The notes below the pieces were generated by a model. That model saw only the letters and a program-made list of their open reading frames with translations. It was not told the origin of the DNA and did no database searches. The translations under genes and the position numbers were made by a program. This document shows positions 1-6,545 of a DNA stretch of 64,000 nucleotides, one piece after another. The first letter of the stretch is position 1. Every line of letters starts with the position of its first letter. The stretch is from NCBI RefSeq assembly GCF_003325955.1, contig NZ_CP030929.1, positions 1,054,001 through 1,118,000 on the forward strand. The letters run 5' to 3'. This stretch comes from Aurantimicrobium sp. MWH-Uga1 (GTDB lineage: Bacteria; Actinomycetota; Actinomycetes; Actinomycetales; Microbacteriaceae).

Positions 1-145
1 TGCAGGTGTAGATTCCGGCACGATCTTCATCGAGAAGCTCTCCAGACCATGCACGCTCTGTCGCTGCTTGGCGAAGTACTGCGTATTCTTCAGCAGAAAG
101 CTCTGCTTTCCACTGCTCGTCGTCTTTTTCTACCTCGTATGCCAT
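1..145 (-). CDS. msrB: Peptide-methionine (R)-S-oxide reductase MsrB, N-terminal part (cut by window edge)
   Basis: Only the first 48 codons are present; the gene runs off the left edge. The visible N-terminus reads W-K-A-E-L-S-A-E-E-Y-A-V-L-R, then A-T-E-R-A-W-S-G-E-L, then an A-G-I-Y-T-C segment. This is the usual opening of MsrB, which reduces the R epimer of methionine sulfoxide in proteins, and the Cys in Y-T-C would be the first of the zinc cysteines. The catalytic C-terminal Cys lies outside the window. The ATG follows the permease stop by 33 nt. It has no good Shine-Dalgarno, but TAGAAT lies exactly 6 nt upstream, so it may be made from its own leaderless transcript. Its position behind a sulfonate-type importer suggests a sulfur or oxidative-stress context (inference). 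Confidence 0.85.
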   Translation of the reverse strand, partial: MAYEVEKDDEQWKAELSAEEYAVLRQAATERAWSGELLDEDRAGIYTC

Positions 146-151
146 GAGCTC

Positions 152-157
152 ATTCTA
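152..157 (-). promoter_or_regulatory. Leaderless-type -10 box of msrB
   Basis: TAGAAT on the minus strand lies 6 nt before the msrB ATG, the spacing expected if transcription starts at the A of the start codon. No Shine-Dalgarno is seen between them. Called by eye; no clear -35. Confidence 0.45.
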
Positions 158-178
158 AAGGAGTTGCCTGAAGGAGCA

Positions 179-1024
179 TTAAGCCCAGCGACGAACAGCC
201 CATTTCTCAAACAAACCCAACAATGCGTCTGTTGTTTTACCAAAGACGGCAAGCAAGATAATCGCAAGGATCACTCTGTCCGTGCGGCCATTGTTTTGGG
301 AATCTAGGAGTAAGAATCCAAGTCCCGCCGAGGATGCAATCAATTCCGCGGCAACCAGGAAGAGCCAAGATTGAGCTAAAGCAAGACGCAAACCAGAAAT
401 AACCGAAGGAACTACTGCAGGTAATTGCACAGTTTTAAATAGTTGATAGCCAGATAAACCGAATGCGCGACCGGCTTCCACTAATTGCTTATCTACGTGA
501 CGAAGCGCCGCGGCAACTGTTGTGTAGACAGGAAAGAATGCGCCTATAGCAATCAGCGTAACTTTGGATTCTTCGCCGATCTTCAACCACAGAAGCAGTA
601 GCGGAACCCAAGCTAAGGATGGGACAGCGCGAATTGCGCCAAATGTGGAGCCAAAGAAGTAGTCCCACACTTTGGCGAGACCAACAATGGCTCCGAAGAT
701 CAATCCGAGTGTTGCGCCGATACTGAAGCCGAGCAGTACGCGTTGGACAGAGATACCAATGTATGGCCCCAGCTGCCCACGTTGAATGAGGTCAATAAAT
801 GCCTGCCACACCATTACTGGTGAGGGAAGCTGCCCAACGGTGAAAACACCCATCATGGTCGTAATTTGCCACAGCAACAAAATTGCCAGAGGCAATATAG
901 AGCTGATGAGGATTCGACCAGCACGTGTAGACGTCAGAGGAGCACGACGAACTGATCCCCCACCCTTGTGGACATTCTTCCCCCGAGTCTGTGCTCTGGG
1001 TGTGGAATCAGTCGTCGTGCTCAT
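179..1024 (-). CDS. ABC transporter permease, SsuC/TauC-like (sulfonate/nitrate/taurine family)
   Basis: 281 aa inner-membrane permease of the BPD_transp_1 (binding-protein-dependent) type. A basic N-terminal tail of about 35 residues precedes a first membrane helix, and the protein carries five or six hydrophobic segments. The cytoplasmic EAA loop that docks the ATPase is visible as E-A-G-R-A-F-G-L-S-G-Y-Q. The helix content and the motif around R-A-V-P-S-L-A-W-V-P are typical of SsuC, TauC and NrtB relatives. It follows the binding protein by 28 nt and the ATPase precedes that, so the three genes form one operon. An AAGGA lies before the ATG. The substrate cannot be fixed from sequence: aliphatic sulfonates, taurine, nitrate or a pyrimidine precursor are all possible in this family. 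Confidence 0.88.
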   Translation of the reverse strand: MSTTTDSTPRAQTRGKNVHKGGGSVRRAPLTSTRAGRILISSILPLAILLLWQITTMMGVFTVGQLPSPVMVWQAFIDLIQRGQLGPYIGISVQRVLLGFSIGATLGLIFGAIVGLAKVWDYFFGSTFGAIRAVPSLAWVPLLLLWLKIGEESKVTLIAIGAFFPVYTTVAAALRHVDKQLVEAGRAFGLSGYQLFKTVQLPAVVPSVISGLRLALAQSWLFLVAAELIASSAGLGFLLLDSQNNGRTDRVILAIILLAVFGKTTDALLGLFEKWAVRRWA

Positions 1025-1052
1025 GCTTGATTTTCCTTAGTGAAACTCTGAC

Positions 1053-2114
1053 TTACTTTGCTTCTGCGGCTTCAGTAGCCTTCACGTCAATTTCCTTGTA
1101 GGACTTCTTGATGAATTTGGTGTCGTACAGAGTCTTGAGAGCGTCATCGACCTGCGCCTGGGTAGCTACGTCACCGTTAGCAACAAAGACCTTGCCAATT
1201 CCCTTGAGGAGCTTGGTCTGCTTCTTTCCAGGAATGGGATTGATATCGATGAGTGTGCGCTCCGTGATGACCTTCTTTGCAACGGGTACTGATAAACCAG
1301 ATGCCGCGGCAAGAACTGCGTAGGTAGCATCAGGGTTAGCAATTGCGTACTGACGTGCCTGCTCGTAGACGTTAGTCACAATCTGAGCAACATCAGGCTT
1401 GTCTGCGATGAAAGATTCCGTGGCGTTGAGGAAGCCATAGCTGTTGAACTCCACGTTGCGGTAAATCAACTGAGCACCTTCGGTTTCTGCTCCAGCAAGG
1501 ATGGGGTCAAGACCTGCCCATGCGTCAACTGAACCGTTGAACAGTGCAGTCTTACCATCTGCGTGAGCGAGGTTTTCAATGGTCACTGTTGCTGGGTCAA
1601 CACCAGCTTCTTCGAGTGCCTGGAGCAGGAAGAAGTAGGTGTCGGTGCCCTTTCGAGCAGCAACCTTCTTGCCTTCCAAATCAGCTACGTCCTTGATCTT
1701 GGAGTCTGGTCCAACAGCAAGAGCTACCCATTCAGGCTGGGTGTAGATTTCGATGGTTTTGATAGGTGAGCCGTTCGCACGTGCGAGAAGCGCGGCAGAA
1801 CCAGCAATAGATCCAACATCGAGAGCACCAGCAAGAAGCTTTGCGTTGGCGTCAGCAGAGGACAATGACTGAACCCAGTTGACCTTGATTCCTGTTTCAG
1901 CGAGTTCTTCTTCCAACCAGCCATAGTTCTTGATCAGGAGAGACAGTGGGTTGTAGGTTGCAAAGTCGATGTTGAGGGTTTCACCGGTACGGTCAACAAC
2001 CGCAGCAGCTTCTTCAGTGACGACAGGCTTGGGCTCACTAGCGCAGCCAGTCAGCACGAGAGCAAGTGTTGCAATGCTGGCTGTGACAGAAGCGAGTAGG
2101 GATTTTTTCTTCAT
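1053..2114 (-). CDS. ABC transporter substrate-binding lipoprotein, SsuA/TauA-like
   Basis: 353 aa. The N-terminus has a lysine-rich start, a hydrophobic stretch and the lipobox L-T-G-C, so the mature protein should be a lipid-anchored Cys24 protein outside the membrane. The rest matches the type 2 periplasmic binding fold of the NMT1/SsuA group: a segment around L-L-A-G-A-L-D-V-G-S-I-A-G-S, a central D-L-E-G-K-K-V-A-A-R-K-G-T loop, and N-G-S-V-D-A-W-A-G-L-D-P. These are the family's ligand-contact regions. It sits between the ATPase (46 nt upstream) and the permease (28 nt downstream). The lysine-rich C-terminal tail is ordinary. Sulfonate is the best guess by family resemblance and because msrB follows; thiamine-precursor or nitrate uptake is not excluded. 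Confidence 0.88.
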   Translation of the reverse strand: MKKKSLLASVTASIATLALVLTGCASEPKPVVTEEAAAVVDRTGETLNIDFATYNPLSLLIKNYGWLEEELAETGIKVNWVQSLSSADANAKLLAGALDVGSIAGSAALLARANGSPIKTIEIYTQPEWVALAVGPDSKIKDVADLEGKKVAARKGTDTYFFLLQALEEAGVDPATVTIENLAHADGKTALFNGSVDAWAGLDPILAGAETEGAQLIYRNVEFNSYGFLNATESFIADKPDVAQIVTNVYEQARQYAIANPDATYAVLAAASGLSVPVAKKVITERTLIDINPIPGKKQTKLLKGIGKVFVANGDVATQAQVDDALKTLYDTKFIKKSYKEIDVKATEAAEAK

Positions 2115-2159
2115 GATGTGTTTCGTATCTTTCGGATGTAGGTAATGAACAAAGAAGAA

Positions 2160-3005
2160 TTAGATGCTGAAGGTGCTTGTCGTGTGACGATCGACACCCA
2201 GGCCGCCAAGCAGTTGAGCTCGGAGTTCAGCTAGTTCTGCGGAGCCACGGTCGCGAGGTCGGCCACCAGGAACTTTCACCAGTTCCGTAATGGTCGCACC
2301 GGGCTCCTCGGGCATTCGTCCCAACAAAATAATGCGATCGGCTAATTGGAGGGCTTCGTCAACATCGTGCGTGACCAACAGCACTGTCGTGGGTTCTGCC
2401 TCGTGTATGTCAAGAAGTAGATCTTGCATTTTGAGCCTGGTGAGCGCATCAAGTGCGCCAAAAGGTTCATCCAAGAGGAGCACTCCAGGGTTGCGAGCGA
2501 GGGCGCGTGCCAGTGACGCTCGCTGAGCCATGCCACCAGAAATTTCCCTCGGGCGTAGATGTGAGGAGGGCGCTAAACCGACGAGTTCAAGTAGTTCAGC
2601 AACCCGTTTCTCTCCTGAATCTTTGTCGAGACCATGTGGAAGCCCCAATGCGACATTTTGTGCAACGGTTCGCCACGGAAGTAAACGGGGTTCCTGGAAG
2701 GCAAAAGCACAACGAGGATCAATGCCCTCCACTGGGGCCCCATCGATGCTGACATTTCCTGTATATCCAGTGTCCAGCCCGGCAGTGATGCGAAGCAAAG
2801 TTGATTTACCGCAGCCACTTGCGCCAAGAATGGCAACGAGTTCTCCCGGCTCAACTGTGATGTTGATGTCTCGGAGTACTGAGGGAGTCTCAGCGGAATC
2901 CTTGCGACGAGAGTTCGCCACCTCAAAACTGCGGCCGACCCCCTCAAAGAGCACTTCAAATGCCGTGTTGGTCACGGCATGAGATGAGGAAAGGTTGGAG
3001 GGCAT
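2160..3005 (-). CDS. ABC transporter ATP-binding protein, SsuB/TauB-like
   Basis: 281 aa from the ATG chosen here. Walker A is G-A-S-G-C-G-K-S-T, the Q-loop F-Q-E-P-R-L-L-P-W-R is diagnostic of the SsuB/TauB/NrtD group, the signature is S-G-G-M-A-Q-R, Walker B is L-L-L-D-E-P-F-G-A-L-D and the H-loop is V-T-H-D-V-D-E-A. It energises the importer encoded by the two downstream genes. A GTG three codons upstream (3014) is an alternative start. I prefer the ATG at 3005 because TACTGT lies exactly 7 nt before it and no Shine-Dalgarno is present, which fits a leaderless transcript. It is the first gene of the operon, and a 9-bp-arm palindrome lies upstream. Confidence 0.9.
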   Translation of the reverse strand: MPSNLSSSHAVTNTAFEVLFEGVGRSFEVANSRRKDSAETPSVLRDINITVEPGELVAILGASGCGKSTLLRITAGLDTGYTGNVSIDGAPVEGIDPRCAFAFQEPRLLPWRTVAQNVALGLPHGLDKDSGEKRVAELLELVGLAPSSHLRPREISGGMAQRASLARALARNPGVLLLDEPFGALDALTRLKMQDLLLDIHEAEPTTVLLVTHDVDEALQLADRIILLGRMPEEPGATITELVKVPGGRPRDRGSAELAELRAQLLGGLGVDRHTTSTFSI

Positions 3006-3012
3006 GTGTTTC

Positions 3013-3018
3013 ACAGTA
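3013..3018 (-). promoter_or_regulatory. Leaderless-type -10 box of the ABC importer operon
   Basis: TACTGT on the minus strand, 7 nt before the ATG at 3005. It overlaps the codons that would follow the alternative GTG start, which argues for the later start. The -35 region is not recognisable, in keeping with an activator-dependent promoter. Confidence 0.4.
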
Positions 3019-3056
3019 GGGAGAACACAAGGATGGCTGCGAATTGAAAAGAAACG

Positions 3057-3077
3057 TGACGTAACTGAGTTACGTCA
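3057..3077 (+). promoter_or_regulatory. Perfect palindrome (9-bp arms), probable operator of the ABC importer operon
   Basis: The left arm TGACGTAAC (3057-3065) and right arm GTTACGTCA (3069-3077) are perfect reverse complements around a 3-nt spacer. A further half-site TTACGT follows at 3080-3085. The centre (3067) is 62 nt upstream of the predicted transcription start at 3005, the classical position for an activator contacting the RNA polymerase alpha subunit. It lies in the spacer between the ffh terminator and the importer operon. No regulator gene is encoded beside it in this window. Confidence 0.55.
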
Positions 3078-3095
3078 GATTACGTAGAGAACAAA

Positions 3096-3119
3096 AAATC
3101 CCCGTATTTGCGGGGATTT
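3096..3119 (-). terminator. Rho-independent terminator of ffh
   Basis: Arms AAATCCCCG (3096-3104) and CGGGGATTT (3111-3119) form a perfect 9-bp stem with a 6-nt loop. On the minus strand it is followed by a T-rich run. It lies 24 nt after the ffh stop and separates that operon from the ABC importer. Confidence 0.8.
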
Positions 3120-3142
3120 ATTGTGAGTAATTCTTTATATTT

Positions 3143-4696
3143 TTAGCCTTTGCCCAACATTTTCTGCAAAGCTTCGAGCTCTTCTGGAGTGGGGCCATCG
3201 TTACCTGATGGCTTGGGGAAACCAAAGCCTGCTCCCCCACCTGGTTTTGATGCGGCAGCAGCTAATGCAGCGTTTTCTGCAGCACGCTTAGCCGGGTTTC
3301 CAGACTTAGAACCCTTCTTCTTTGCTTGCTGCTTTTTGCCACCGTGACCCATTGCTCCCATGGGGCCCATTCCAGGGATCTGTGGAACTCCACCCTTGGC
3401 AACAGTCTTCATCATCTTGGCTGCTTGCTCGAAGCGATTAACCAAAGCATTCACATCAGTGACGGTCATGCCAGAACCCTTGGCAATACGCAGACGACGT
3501 GAACCATTAAGCAGCTTGGTGTTCTGACGCTCTGCCTTAGTCATCGACTGAATGATGGCTTCGGTGCGAACGAGCTCACGTTCATCGAAGTTATCGAGCT
3601 GTTCCTTCATGGCGCCTGCGCCAGGAAGCATGCCGAGCATTTTCTTCATCGAGCCCATGTTCTTGAGCTGCTGCATCTGCTTGAGGAAGTCCTCAAGGGT
3701 GAACGAGTCTGTTGCGAACTTCTCTTGAAGTTGCGCTGCCTCTTTCTCATCAAAAGCTTCTTGAGCCTGCTCAATCAGGGTGAGGATGTCACCTAGGTCA
3801 AGAATGCGGCTGGCCATACGATCTGGATAGAACGGCTCGAAGTCATCGAGACTTTCACCGGTTGAAGCAAAAAGAATGGGGCGTCCTGTTTCTGAGACAA
3901 CAGACAGCGCAGCACCACCACGGGCATCACCATCGAGCTTGGAAAGGACAACACCGGTGAAATCAACACCGTCCTGAAATGCTTGTGCGGTGGCAACAGC
4001 ATCCTGACCAATCATGGCATCAATGACGAACAGAACCTCGTCAGGGCTAGTTGCCTTGCGAATATCTGCAGCTTGCTTCATCAATTCAGCATCGACGCCC
4101 AATCGACCAGCTGTGTCAATGATGACAACGTCGTACTGCTTGTCGTTGGCGAACTTGATTGAATCCTTGGCGACCTTGACCGGGTCTCCCACACCATTTC
4201 CTGGCTCCGGTGAGTACACAGCCACGCCAGCATTCTTGGCAACAACTTCGAGCTGCTGAACGGCGTTTGGGCGCTGAAGGTCACAGGCCACCAGCAGTGG
4301 CGTGTGCTTATCCTTGGCGAGGTATTTCGCTAACTTTCCAGCCAGGGTGGTCTTACCGGCACCCTGCAAACCAGCAAGCATGATGATGGTTGGTGGTTTC
4401 TTGGCGAATTCCAGTCGACGCTGTGCGCCACCAAGAATCGCAACCAGTTCCTCGTTCACAATCTGAACAACCTGCTGCGCAGGGTTCAAAGCTTTGTTCA
4501 CTTCATCGCTGAGGGCACGTTCACGAACGTCGTTAGTGAACTTCTTGACAACGTTCAAAGAGACGTCTGCGTCTAACATGGCACGACGAATCTCACGAAG
4601 TGTGCCATCAACATCAGCAGGAGAAAGTTTTCCCTTGCCACGAAGGTTTTTCAGCGACTCAGTTAGTCGCGAAGAGAGAGTTCCAAAGGTTGCCAT
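3143..4696 (-). CDS. ffh: Signal recognition particle GTPase Ffh (SRP54)
   Basis: 517 aa, normal for actinobacteria. An N-terminal four-helix N domain is followed by the G domain: P-loop G-L-Q-G-A-G-K-T-T (about 108), D-L-Q-R-P-N (G2 region), D-T-A-G-R and T-K-L-D-G-D-A-R-G-G-A. The methionine-rich M domain starts near residue 325 and binds signal peptides and SRP RNA; the C-terminus ends in a Gly/Met- and Lys-rich tail. Ffh binds hydrophobic signal sequences on ribosomes and delivers them to FtsY, encoded just upstream with a 12-nt spacer. The ATG is preceded by AGAGGGG. A TAGGCT hexamer beginning with the ftsY stop codon suggests an extra internal promoter. A strong terminator follows. Confidence 0.97.
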   Translation of the reverse strand: MATFGTLSSRLTESLKNLRGKGKLSPADVDGTLREIRRAMLDADVSLNVVKKFTNDVRERALSDEVNKALNPAQQVVQIVNEELVAILGGAQRRLEFAKKPPTIIMLAGLQGAGKTTLAGKLAKYLAKDKHTPLLVACDLQRPNAVQQLEVVAKNAGVAVYSPEPGNGVGDPVKVAKDSIKFANDKQYDVVIIDTAGRLGVDAELMKQAADIRKATSPDEVLFVIDAMIGQDAVATAQAFQDGVDFTGVVLSKLDGDARGGAALSVVSETGRPILFASTGESLDDFEPFYPDRMASRILDLGDILTLIEQAQEAFDEKEAAQLQEKFATDSFTLEDFLKQMQQLKNMGSMKKMLGMLPGAGAMKEQLDNFDERELVRTEAIIQSMTKAERQNTKLLNGSRRLRIAKGSGMTVTDVNALVNRFEQAAKMMKTVAKGGVPQIPGMGPMGAMGHGGKKQQAKKKGSKSGNPAKRAAENAALAAAASKPGGGAGFGFPKPSGNDGPTPEELEALQKMLGKG

Positions 4697-4705
4697 AACC
4701 CCTCT

Positions 4706-4711
4706 AGCCTA
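4706..4711 (-). promoter_or_regulatory. Possible -10 box of ffh starting with the ftsY stop codon
   Basis: TAGGCT, whose first three bases are the ftsY TAG stop, lies 9 nt before the ffh ATG. The same hexamer occurs before coaD, prfB, the MFS gene, the isomerase-like gene and tRNA-Gln. Confidence 0.4.
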
Positions 4712-6007
4712 GCCAACGAGCTGAGCTGCGAAGGCATGTGGCGTGAAGCCCATCAAGTCATTGATACCTTCACCATTACCAACCAGCTTCACAGGAATAC
4801 CAGTGCGTTCTTGAACCGCCAGCACAAAACCACCCTTGGCGGAGCCATCCAGTTTAGTGAGCACCAAACCGGTTACCCCTGCGTGCTCAAGAAATGCTTC
4901 TGCTTGAGATAGTCCGTTTTGGCCAGTTGTGGCATCGAGCACGAGTAAAACTTCAGAGATGGGAGCCTGTTTTTCAATAACACGACGGATTTTGGATAGC
5001 TCATCCATCAGTCCGCTCTTTGTTTGTAAACGACCTGCGGTATCGATGATGACTATCTCGGTGCCGTGGTTGATGGCCCATTCAACGGATTGGTATGCCA
5101 CCGCTGAAGGATCCTGACCCTCTATTTGTGGCCTGACGACATCAACGCCCGCACGCTGTGCCCAGGTGGCCAATTGGTCCACTGCTGCAGCGCGGAAGGT
5201 ATCTGCTGCTCCAACGACAACAGATTTGCCTGCGTTGGCGATGTACTTGGCTACTTTTCCAATGGTGGTGGTTTTTCCCACACCATTGACGCCAACAACC
5301 AAAATGACAGCAGGACGTTCACTGAGCTTGAGGGTCGTGTCGAACTTGTTCAAGCGGTCTTCAATAGCTTCACGTAGTAAACGAACAAAGTCATCAGGAT
5401 CACTCGTGTTGTACTTGGCCACGTTGGCACGCATGACGTCAATGAGTTCTTCGGTGATGTCTGGGCCGAAATCGGCGCCAAGGAGAGTCTCCTCAAGTTC
5501 TTCCCACGTGTTCTCATCGATGGTGACTCGACGGGAAACCTTGGCAGTAGTCTTTGCTGCTGCCTTTTCTTTGGGAGTCTTGGTCACAACCTCAGGCTGA
5601 GGTTCCTCAACGACAGAAGGCTCTGAGGTTGCATCTTCTTCAACAATTTCTGGGGCAAGCTCTGGGGCTGGTTCGGGCACAGTGACTGTCTCAGGCTCAG
5701 GCACAGGCTCAGGCTCAACTGCAACAGGTTCTTCGACAGGAACTGTGGGCGCAGGCTCAGCGACTAAATCTGGTTCAGCGTGCTGCTTTGGTGCAGATTT
5801 TTTGACCGGAGCTGGTTGTTCTTCCTGAGGAGGTTTTACCTCAGCAACAGATTCAACAACTGGCTCAAGCTCCCGTTCGACCTCATCGTTACGAGGCAAA
5901 GAAGGGACATCATCGAAAATGTCCTCATCGGGTTCAGCTGATTCTGTTGCACGCCCAAAGAGACCTTTGAGCTTTGCACCTAATGACCAGCGTGATTTTT
6001 CTGCCAT
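4709..6007 (-). CDS. ftsY: Signal recognition particle receptor FtsY
   Basis: 432 aa. Residues 1 to about 150 form the acidic, low-complexity A domain, here built of repeated Pro-Glu-Pro and Val-Glu-Glu units; this region tethers the receptor to the membrane. The NG domain follows: V-G-V-N-G-V-G-K-T-T-T-I-G-K P-loop, A-A-D-T-F-R-A-A-A, D-T-A-G-R-L-Q and T-K-L-D-G-S-A-K-G-G. It pairs with Ffh and hands nascent membrane proteins to the translocon. The gene starts 12 nt after the coaD stop. There is no Shine-Dalgarno, but TACGCT sits exactly 6 nt before the ATG, so the start may be leaderless. Confidence 0.96.
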   Translation of the reverse strand: MAEKSRWSLGAKLKGLFGRATESAEPDEDIFDDVPSLPRNDEVERELEPVVESVAEVKPPQEEQPAPVKKSAPKQHAEPDLVAEPAPTVPVEEPVAVEPEPVPEPETVTVPEPAPELAPEIVEEDATSEPSVVEEPQPEVVTKTPKEKAAAKTTAKVSRRVTIDENTWEELEETLLGADFGPDITEELIDVMRANVAKYNTSDPDDFVRLLREAIEDRLNKFDTTLKLSERPAVILVVGVNGVGKTTTIGKVAKYIANAGKSVVVGAADTFRAAAVDQLATWAQRAGVDVVRPQIEGQDPSAVAYQSVEWAINHGTEIVIIDTAGRLQTKSGLMDELSKIRRVIEKQAPISEVLLVLDATTGQNGLSQAEAFLEHAGVTGLVLTKLDGSAKGGFVLAVQERTGIPVKLVGNGEGINDLMGFTPHAFAAQLVG

Positions 6008-6013
6008 AGATAC

Positions 6014-6019
6014 AGCGTA
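6014..6019 (-). promoter_or_regulatory. Leaderless-type -10 box of ftsY
   Basis: TACGCT lies 6 nt before the ftsY ATG and immediately after the coaD TAA stop. The same 6-nt geometry is seen at many genes of this window. Confidence 0.4.
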
Positions 6020-6502
6020 TTAGGGACCTTGCAGATAGTTTGCCACGACGTGAGGTACGTAGGGACGAACATCTCCACCTAGTGAAGCCACCTGGCGAAC
6101 CAGTGAACTCGAAACATAGGAGTGGCCTGGTTCAGGCATCAGGAAAACTGTTTCAATTCCCGCAAGGTTTCTGTTGACCATGGCCATAGGGGTCTCGTAT
6201 GTGATGTCTGTTTGTGTGCGAATGCCCTTAATCAGAACAGTTGCACCGACATCTGAGCAGTAGTCCACGAGCAGACCCATGCTCCACGAAGCCACAAGGA
6301 CATTTTCACCAAGTGCTGCTTCTTCAATAGCTTCTTCGATGAGCGTTACGCGCTGGGCGATGGGCAGAAGTGCGTGCTTGTCGGGGTTATGCACCACAAC
6401 CACGTGTACTTCGTCAAAAAGCTTCGTGGCACGAGCAATGACATCGAGGTGCCCCAGTGTGATGGGGTCAAATGAACCAGGGACTACGGCGATCCTGCGC
6501 AT
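6020..6502 (-). CDS. coaD: Phosphopantetheine adenylyltransferase CoaD
   Basis: 160 aa, the family length. The nucleotidyltransferase motif T-L-G-H-L-D (residues 17-22) and the C-terminal Y-V-S-S-S-L-V-R motif are both intact. CoaD adenylates 4'-phosphopantetheine to dephospho-CoA, the penultimate step of coenzyme A synthesis, as a cytosolic hexamer. It lies between recG (43 nt upstream) and ftsY (12 nt downstream) on the same strand, and the recG-coaD-ftsY-ffh order is common in Microbacteriaceae as far as I recall. TAGGCT lies 6 nt before the ATG with GGAGAC between, so that short stretch could serve either as spacer or as a weak ribosome site. Confidence 0.96.
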   Translation of the reverse strand: MRRIAVVPGSFDPITLGHLDVIARATKLFDEVHVVVVHNPDKHALLPIAQRVTLIEEAIEEAALGENVLVASWSMGLLVDYCSDVGATVLIKGIRTQTDITYETPMAMVNRNLAGIETVFLMPEPGHSYVSSSLVRQVASLGGDVRPYVPHVVANYLQGP

Positions 6503-6508
6503 GTCTCC

Positions 6509-6514
6509 AGCCTA
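6509..6514 (-). promoter_or_regulatory. Leaderless-type -10 box of coaD
   Basis: TAGGCT on the minus strand, 6 nt before the coaD ATG. The block from the hexamer into the spacer (TAGGCTGGAGACAT) is the same as before prfB. Confidence 0.45.
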
Positions 6515-6545
6515 CGCATCTTGGCAAGCACTGGTGAGTTAATTC

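Noticed and set aside
5600..5880. Tandem repeat in the ftsY 5' region
   Set aside because: The repeats encode the acidic Pro/Glu-rich A domain typical of FtsY and are too irregular to be a separate element.
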